Source of the DNA: Nemertoderma westbladi
Taxonomy: Eukaryota > Xenacoelomorpha > Nemertodermatida > Nemertodermatidae
Assembly: GCA_032718475.1 (NCBI GenBank)
Contig: JAUCBJ010007541.1
Span: forward strand, 1 to 37,752
Length of the DNA stretch: 37,752 bases
Reading direction: 5' to 3'
Positions 31,331 to 37,752 of the stretch are shown here, piece after piece. A model generated the notes under the pieces. It ran no database searches. It was not told the origin of the DNA and saw only the letters and a list, made by a program, of their open reading frames with translations. The position numbers and the translations under genes were made by a program. Numbering within the stretch: position 1 is the first letter of the stretch; each line of letters starts with the position of its first letter.

Positions 31331-31891
31331 CGCAAAGTTGGCCTCGTGGTTACAACGGAACGACGGCAGTGAAATTGGTATTGAATGATTCCGGGTACTT
31401 ATTTATAACAGTTTCCATGAAATGAGACTCATTGACTAATATTAAAGCCAGGGTGGAGGAAGCAAAAATGTGTAGGCTGAGCATTCTTTTTATATGGTGG
31501 GTCTTTATTTTTATCTAGTATTACTGCATTACTATTTAATATTTAAACTATTAATTTATATTTACCTTTAAATATTGAGAAATTCCACTGTATACTCCAT
31601 GCATAAAATAGTAGACGTAGGATTTATAATATTAACTAATATTAGTAAAATGTAAATTTTTGTTAGTAAATAAGGTTTGTACTAGACACACACACAATAG
31701 CTGTCTGTATACATGATAACTAATGGATAGATTAAATTCTAGATATAAATAAATTGATTTATAGTAGTAGGCTACAACATTTATATAGGTTTACTAAAAT
31801 TTATATTGTTAACGCAGTTAAATATTAATTGATTAATTAATTTAAAAAAAATGTATCAAAGAGTGGTTCAGACGTTAATAAGGCTTCCTAA
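31331..31891. other. Non-coding AT-rich stretch
   Basis: No gene or clear repeat is visible. Confidence 0.6.
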
Positions 31892-32087
31892 CTAAGGCCG
31901 CGTTCACACTACCGAGTCAAATTCAAAGTCAAAAGACAAAATGTAAAACACATCACATGAAATATAATTATTTCTAGAATGCCCTTATTTATGTATTATA
32001 TTATATATGAATTATTATTATTAGTGCTAGCTAAATTTATTTTCTTTTGAATTTGACTTGGAATCAGTAGTGTGAACGCGGCCTTAG
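31892..32087. mobile_element. MITE, 196 bp, 20-bp perfect TIRs
   Basis: CTAAGGCCGCGTTCACACTA at 31,892-31,911 is the exact reverse complement of 32,068-32,087. Inverted similarity continues inward through GTCAAATTCAAA-type words. The interior is AT-rich and non-coding. I could not settle a target duplication. A GCGTTCACAC core occurs in small inverted-repeat elements of several animals, which is background knowledge and not shown here. Confidence 0.85.
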
Positions 32088-33140
32088 GGGGAAACCCCAG
32101 TCTTCTTCACACGTGCCTTGTATATTTCACATGTGCCTTGAATCAAATAATATTTCACTCTTTTAATTAATGCCAACTTGTTAGTTTTCAATAAATTGTC
32201 TCTAAACTCCCTTCACTCGAATATAGTATGAGTGGTTTATACGGACCACCTTAGGGAGCGCTAACTGCATTACTGAAAAATATTGCATACATTATTGTAG
32301 AATTGGAACTTAATCGTAATGATAATGACAATAAGAATTATAGAGAATCTACTGTTAAATTTATTATTACTAATATAATAATTACTTATTAACTTAAAGG
32401 AAAATTGTTAATGAATTTACGATTGCCCGCCATTACTATAGGAGTTAGAAGCTCAAATGAAGCAGAACTGTTGGCATTTTGTGATAAATCTGAGGTTTGG
32501 CTCAACTCCCAATACCAGAAATCCAATGAAATCGCTTCGGTTACATTTCCAACAAATTTAGACGTCAGCCATTGGTTGCTAGCTTATGATTGAATTCGAA
32601 GAATTAGTTTAGCCCTTGTTTCCCTATACCAATGATATTTGTTTAGCATCCCTTAATTACTAATTAATATTATCAATTCGATAATAAATGAGATACAGTC
32701 ATACTGTGTATTTTCGGTGAAGTGTAAATAATGTAAATTATAACTGTAATATATTTTACTGTAATTAAATAGGCATTATTTAACCTCATCTTGGTTTGAA
32801 CGTATTGTATATTATCATAAGTATATATGTAGATAATTGTATTGCACTGCATAGAAACAACGAAAGGATTTGGCAAACAAGACAGGCTTATATTAATGCC
32901 GCCTCCTTTCGTTGATATTTAATAATTGGTAATTGGTATAAAGGGCGAAATTATAGAATTAGAATCACAAAGCTAACATTAAGAATTATAAAACAGTGGG
33001 TGATGGAAACGACATATGAAAATATTGAATAGAAATAGTATACACATTTATATAATAACAGATACTTATAAGGTGATGTAGGGCCTAGTACCAGAGTTGA
33101 TAATAATAATTAAAGAAAAATAAAGAAAGCACTTACAGAG
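32088..33140. other. Non-coding AT-rich stretch with one hairpin
   Basis: No gene is supported; the 62-codon plus frame at 32,405-32,593 has no recognisable motif. CAACGAAAGGA (32,858-32,868) and TCCTTTCGTTG (32,904-32,914) form 11-bp inverted arms 35 nt apart. Confidence 0.5.
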
Positions 33141-33317
33141 AGAATAGGACTATCATTTATTTATTGAAAATTCTTGTCAATGACGGAGGTGGCGATACGA
33201 ATTTAATTTAATTAATTAATTACGTTAGGGTGAAAAACAATGTCACTTGAATATTTCAAACTCGCAAACTATCGAAATATAATTACGTTGAATAATTCAA
33301 CGAACATATATATTTTT

Positions 33318-35400
33318 TTAGTACCCGAGATCACTAAAACGTCCGGTGGCTGTAATGAAAGTCTCAACGGCTTCAATAAGAGTGTGCAGGTCAGAAATAT
33401 TACCGTTGCTCGGGCCATACAGGACATTTTGTATCGAAAACGTGAGGACCAAATCTCTAAACGAGTTCTCCAGAACAAGACGGTGTACATCATAAAATGG
33501 ACAGAAGAGAAAGAAATGTTTGGCGTTTTCGTGGTCGTTGCCACAGGAACAGCAAGAATTATTAGCAAGATGATTGTTAAACAAGTAATCCTTAAGAGTG
33601 CTGCAAGAACACCGTAATCTAGCTAGCAGACCGTTAATCGCTAATGATCCCAGTGAAAAATAACGAGGGACAATTGTTGGTCGGTACTGCTGGTATTCAC
33701 GTAAATTAATCTTAAAACTTTGGATCGTTTGGGATTCTCTAATGTAGTTAGGGAGTTCATTCCACAGTTTCACTGTGCTGTATATGAAAGATCGTTGGCG
33801 ACACGTGGAGCGAGCTAAGGGGAGTCTATAATCAGAAAATGAGCGAACACTATAAGGATTGACCTCGCTTATGCGGGAGGGTAAGCGGTCTGTAATGTGT
33901 TTCGGTGCAAAACCACAGGACAGCTTAAAAAAACTACACAACTTCATGGTGCTTCGCCTTATTTGTAGGGTCTGGATACCTGACTCAGCATAAAGATCAG
34001 CCGAACTACAAGATAATGTGAGTTTGCAGATTATACGAATTGCCTCTTTATTTAATAGTTCAAGATTAGTTTTCCAGTACTGTGCACAGCCGTCCCAAAG
34101 GTTACAGGCGTATTCTAAACATGGTCTAACGAATGAGCTATAAATAATTCCTAGAGCCCGCCTACTTAATTTATACTTATCAGTTCTGAGGAGGTTTAGT
34201 CTAGTTCGGACTTTAGATATTATAGCCTCAATATGGTTGTTCCACTTGAGATCGGACTGAAGTGTTACTCCCAAATGTTTGTAGCTGGATACTTCAGTGA
34301 TAGGATCACCATGAAGACGCAGTGGAAAATAACCTACAAGAGGCTGGTCTCTCCTGGTTACTGTCATGGCTTCTGTTTTACTTGGATTGTAGTCAATTAG
34401 CCAATAATTACCCCAGTTGCCAATGTCTACAAGGTCGCTATTAAGTTGAGTACAAGCCAAGTGAGGATCTTCCACATCAATATGAAGCGTTGTGTCATCC
34501 GCGAAAAGTTTCATTGGGGTTGTAGTAACATCAACAATGTCATTAATGAAAGCCAAGAAGGGTAGAGGGCCTAATACTGAACCTTGAGGCACTCCTGTTT
34601 CGACCTTTAACCACTCAGACATTTTACTTTGGATCATTACGCATTGGTAGTTATCACTAAGATAGGATTTTAGCCACTCAAGAGTATTCCCCCCAATCCC
34701 CATACGGTATAATTTTAGAAGGAGTCCCTTGTGACTAACCCGATCAAATGCCTTACTTACGTCCAGAAACACAAGTTTGACGTCTTTACCATTCTCAAGA
34801 GCTTCGGAAAGTTCCTCATATAACGTAATTAGTTGGTTTGTCGTTGAGTCACCAGGCAAGAAGCCAGATTGGCTGGAAGTAATTTTACGGAAGATATGAT
34901 TGGATAAGTATTTAAAGGTTGTTCGCTCGAATAGCTTACCTAAACAACTAGTTAAAGCCACGGGTCTATAATTAGAACACAAAAAGCTTTCCCCTTTCTT
35001 GTATAATGGGGTAACACATTGTTTCTTCCACATAGATGGGTGACATTTCGAATTTAAAATGAAATTGAACAACTTATGTAAGCTAGAACAAATTGAAGAA
35101 CCAGCTAGCTTTAGCATTCTATTAGATAGGAGATCTATTGGGCAACTTGCCTTTGTTACATCTAGGGCTCCTAATGCATCTTTGATATCATCAAGACTAA
35201 TGTTAATTTCTAAGAGGACTGAGTCATTATCAGTATCAGAGACGGTTAAATCATCCACTTGATCAAGATCGGGTAAATGGGAATCAGAATTAGGGACTAC
35301 TTGACACTGTGCTGTAAAGTTTTCATTGAACAGGGGTGCTTTGTCCTCGCTATTGGAAGCAGATTTACCATTAAAACTAACAGGTGGTATATCAGAAACT
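33318..35400 (-). pseudogene. CR1-like LINE reverse transcriptase, C-terminal frame
   Basis: The frame is open from about 35,400 to a stop at 33,318; counted from 35,258 it is 646 residues. Palm motifs are complete: NYRPVALTS (96-104), SGFLPGDST (131-139), FLDVSKAFDRV (164-174, catalytic D166), GVPQGSVLGP (222-231) and FADD (252-255). The thumb and connection region follows. Near the C-terminus CCSCGNDHENAKHFFLFC (569-586) is a Cys/His motif that probably binds zinc and nucleic acid. This segment has no internal stop, yet it is cut off from its endonuclease by upstream frameshifts, the nearest at about 35,400. Confidence 0.92.
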
Positions 35401-36856
35401 TAGCCTTACCTAAAATCTTTTTGCAAAGATTCCACCATTTCTTGGAACTTGGTTGACCTGCCTCGATCTCCGACGATAAGCCGTCATAGTATTGGATTTT
35501 TGCCTGCTTACACGCATTTATGTATAAATTTCTACTGTTGCGAAAATCCTGCCATGCAGCTACAGAGTTGGATGGACTTGAATGCAATTCTGTGTTTACT
35601 CTGTTTAGCATTGAACAAGCTCCGCACACTAGAATCGTACCATGGCTTATCATTTGGACGTATAGTTACAACTTTGCTGGGAATATATTTATCCACCGTC
35701 ACCATAAAAGTGTCCACCCACTTGTTAGAAACTGCATCTACGTCTGCCTGTGAAAACCCTGTAGCAAGATTATCATCAAATAGAGATTGACGCAACAAAT
35801 CTGCCCGTAAACCCACGCCATCGGCCCAATCGAAATACCATATCTTTCGCTTATAGCACTTATCTCTTTTTACAACTGTTTTATATACAAAGTCTATCAC
35901 AGTATGGTCACTTGTTCCATAAGGGGCAAAAATTGATACATCTTCAACAATGTCGGGCATTGATGTTAATATTGGAGACAAGAGTGTTGCTGTTGAGGAA
36001 GTAATACGTGTAGGTTCAGTAACATACTGATATAACCCTTGCCTATTTATTAAAAAATTTAAATTTTGTAACTTGCTATAGGCTGTAGTAAGTCTTCATT
36101 CAAATCACCCATCAGTAATATTTGAGTATATCCCATGGAGCGAGCCTCATTTAACATAAAATTAACACCTTCCCAAAAATCAACAGGTGCTGATTCAGGT
36201 CTATACAACGTGCCAACTAACAATTTCGATTTTATCAAATTGCATTTCACCCACAGAGTTTCAATATCTGGCTTTAAATTTTCAATAGCAGTAATTCGTT
36301 TAAAGGATATAACATATGACACATATAAACATACGCCACCACCATCACGATCTCTATCGCGTCTTATGGGTTTCTGAAAACCCGATAAAGTAATTTTATC
36401 ATCATTAATACTAGCATCAAGGTGAGTCTCAACAACGGCGAAAATATCAAAATCTCTGTGCATTTCGGGTGGAATAAAATCCCAGTTTCCTACTAGACTT
36501 CTTATATTAGTTTGCTTAACTCGAATCTTCCGACTCCGACCAACGCTATGGCTAGATGGCATTGGACCAGGATTAGATTCAACATCCCCGGCTAAAAGAA
36601 GTAATGATTTTAAATTTATAGAATATTGGGAGTAAATCAATTGAAAAAACATGACAAATGCAATCAAACCGATATTAACGCCGGTTGTCGGATTCAAACA
36701 TATAACGGCTATAAATGAAATAGAATACCCAAAAAATATAAAAATAATAAAGATTATGTCGTTCCATCGCCCTGAAAACTCTATCAAACAGTTAAAGCCA
36801 CATTTTGGCGTATTATTAATCTTAAAATTTATTTGGGATTGAAAAATACCTAACAT
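35401..36856 (-). pseudogene. CR1-like LINE 2A-endonuclease region, frameshifted
   Basis: The first frame (36,856-36,059, 265 residues) has two hydrophobic stretches (34-54 and 61-75), then the 2A motif ending DVESNPGP (91-98). The endonuclease follows, with VVETHLD (141-147), LVGTLYRPE (213-221) and LLMGDLNEDL (247-256). It is interrupted at about 36,060-36,075. The endonuclease resumes in another frame with TEPTRITSSTATLLSPILTS and the closing TSDHTVIDF motif, to about 35,580. A further frame carries the linker (WQDFRNSRNLYINACKQAK, then KKWWNLCKKILGKAK) to about 35,400. There are thus three breaks. An in-frame ATG at residue 69 would give a shorter signal-like start just before the 2A, as in known sea urchin LINE 2A ORFs. 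Confidence 0.9.
36563..36604 (-). other. 2A ribosome-skipping peptide coding sequence
   Basis: It encodes LLLLAGDVESNPGP (residues 85-98 of the frame starting at 36,856), an exact match to the D(V/I)E.NPGP consensus, at which ribosomes release the upstream chain between the final Gly and Pro. It lies between a hydrophobic leader and the endonuclease, so translation would detach the leader from the LINE enzyme. Confidence 0.92.
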
Positions 36857-36900
36857 TCGCTCATTATTTGTAGTAATATATACAATAATATACCGGATTA

Positions 36901-37752
36901 AGTTGCCCAGAATTTCGAATCAGGCCACAGCTACTAGGCTGTTGACATATACCAATTTAATTACTCAACTCTAAACATTGGTTGGCAATATTTAGAAAGA
37001 AAACTGTCAAAAAATAATAAGAATCTGTTTGATGCAAAGGCTCAAAAAAGAGTAGAGTATAGTTAAAGAGTAAAGGCTAAAGCCAAATATATATATATAG
37101 AATAATTAATTAATACGGTAATGGTATCGATTTAATATCCCCTCCACCAAATATACGTTTATATCGTGCTACACCGGTACTGATTATTACAAATTTTTAC
37201 ACATTAACATTGTCGTAGATTGCATTCGGGTATAAGGCTTACAATCTAGTATAAATTAAAATTACGTTATATTTGGTAATTAAGAGAACTCACAGAAAGA
37301 ACTTTAAGCAAGCATGGTAGTTCAGTAATTACTATAGGCCATACGCAAATACATTGCACATAGTTTACTTTCACTTACAGTATATAAAAAAAGAGAAACT
37401 AAAGAAACTGAGCCCCAAAAAGAAAAAAGAATACAGAAAGCAAAAAAAAATAGGTAGGCATCGATTATTCATATCACATACCCTTTACCATTTATAATTT
37501 ATATATATACCTCCGGTAGTCCATAACTAAAAGACAAAGCATACACGTTATTGTTATTACCGTACGTTACATAAAGGTACATTTTAGCACATTACTTTAA
37601 TTTAACGTGGGTAGGCCTATGCGTTGTGTGCGTGCATATAGGTATTGGTGCACCATAATAAAAATTACTTATGAAAAGTTACTCGCCTTGCACTATACAG
37701 CCATATACATTATACATATTATATATATATACATATATTAGGCCTATACATA
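36901..37752. other. Non-coding AT-rich end of window
   Basis: No gene is visible. Contents are a TA microsatellite at 37,088-37,099, an A-rich patch at 37,385-37,450 and TAGGCCTA words at 37,613 and 37,740. Confidence 0.6.

Larger units (their letters stand above)
33150..36900 (-). mobile_element. CR1-like LINE with N-terminal 2A peptide
   Basis: Read on the minus strand the order is: hydrophobic N-terminus, 2A peptide, apurinic-type endonuclease, linker, reverse transcriptase, Cys/His tail. The RT sequence (FLDVSKAFD, GVPQGSVLGP, LFADDTT) and the domain order fit the CR1/jockey group. Both outer edges are approximate: I see no clear target duplications. Downstream of the stop the minus strand has an AATAAATAAATG word near 33,150, which may mark the 3' end. 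At least three frameshifts make the copy inactive. Confidence 0.85.

Noticed and set aside
33240-33617. Plus-strand frame of 125 codons at the LINE 3' end
   Set aside because: It lies antisense over the reverse-transcriptase C-terminus and has no features of its own.
1-37752. CRISPR arrays, bacterial operons, riboswitches
   Set aside because: No regularly spaced short repeats with unique spacers and no prokaryotic gene layout; the sequence is animal nuclear DNA.

Overview
This is a window of metazoan nuclear DNA: AT-rich, intron-era spacing, no operons, packed with LINEs, an LTR retrotransposon and DNA-transposon remnants. The element set (a BEL/Pao LTR element, an RTE-like LINE, a CR1-like LINE with an N-terminal 2A peptide) and the very frequent palindromic words TACTGTA/TACAGTA and TAGGCCTA suggest a marine invertebrate. 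CR1-like LINEs with an N-terminal 2A are known from sea urchin and some other marine invertebrates, so an echinoderm or relative is my guess, but the species cannot be fixed from this sequence alone.

Region by region. 1-7.9 kb is non-coding, with poly-C tracts, small tandem duplications (96 bp and 154 bp units), hairpins and a G-rich run. 7.93-9.92 kb is a 1996-bp element with 46-bp perfect terminal inverted repeats (TIRs) and TA target duplications, with no transposase, carrying a smaller inverted-repeat element. 10.98-11.35 kb is a decayed reverse-transcriptase fragment. 11.50-12.23 kb (minus) is the only convincing host-like gene: an intact intronless ORF for a small Cys-rich, probably GPI-anchored, secreted protein of no family I recognise. 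12.5-13.06 kb is a hAT-like non-autonomous element; 14.08-15.11 kb is a diverged satellite of about 156-bp monomers interrupted by a G-tract element.

15,836-29,908 is one nested retroelement. Its two 1173-bp LTRs begin TG and end CA, align without gaps and differ at 7 positions. Read on the minus strand it holds a 5' leader with a 290-bp tandem repeat, an intact 889-codon Gag-protease ORF of BEL/Pao type, then only stubs of the RNase H and integrase ends: reverse transcriptase, RNase H and integrase cores are gone. The 3' part instead carries about 2 kb of unrelated sequence with a broken ~500-codon unknown gene and a small divergent ORF. A near-full-length RTE-like LINE (23,402-27,164, plus strand, 11-bp target duplication) is inserted in the leader.

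29.9-33.1 kb is non-coding with a possible LINE tail and a 196-bp MITE. 33.15-36.86 kb (minus) is a CR1-like LINE with 2A, endonuclease and reverse-transcriptase domains, broken by at least three frameshifts. The last 0.9 kb is unannotated AT-rich DNA.

The most interesting points are the gag-protease-only BEL element that moved recently without its own polymerase or integrase and carries foreign cargo, the 2A-bearing LINE, and the orphan Cys-rich gene.
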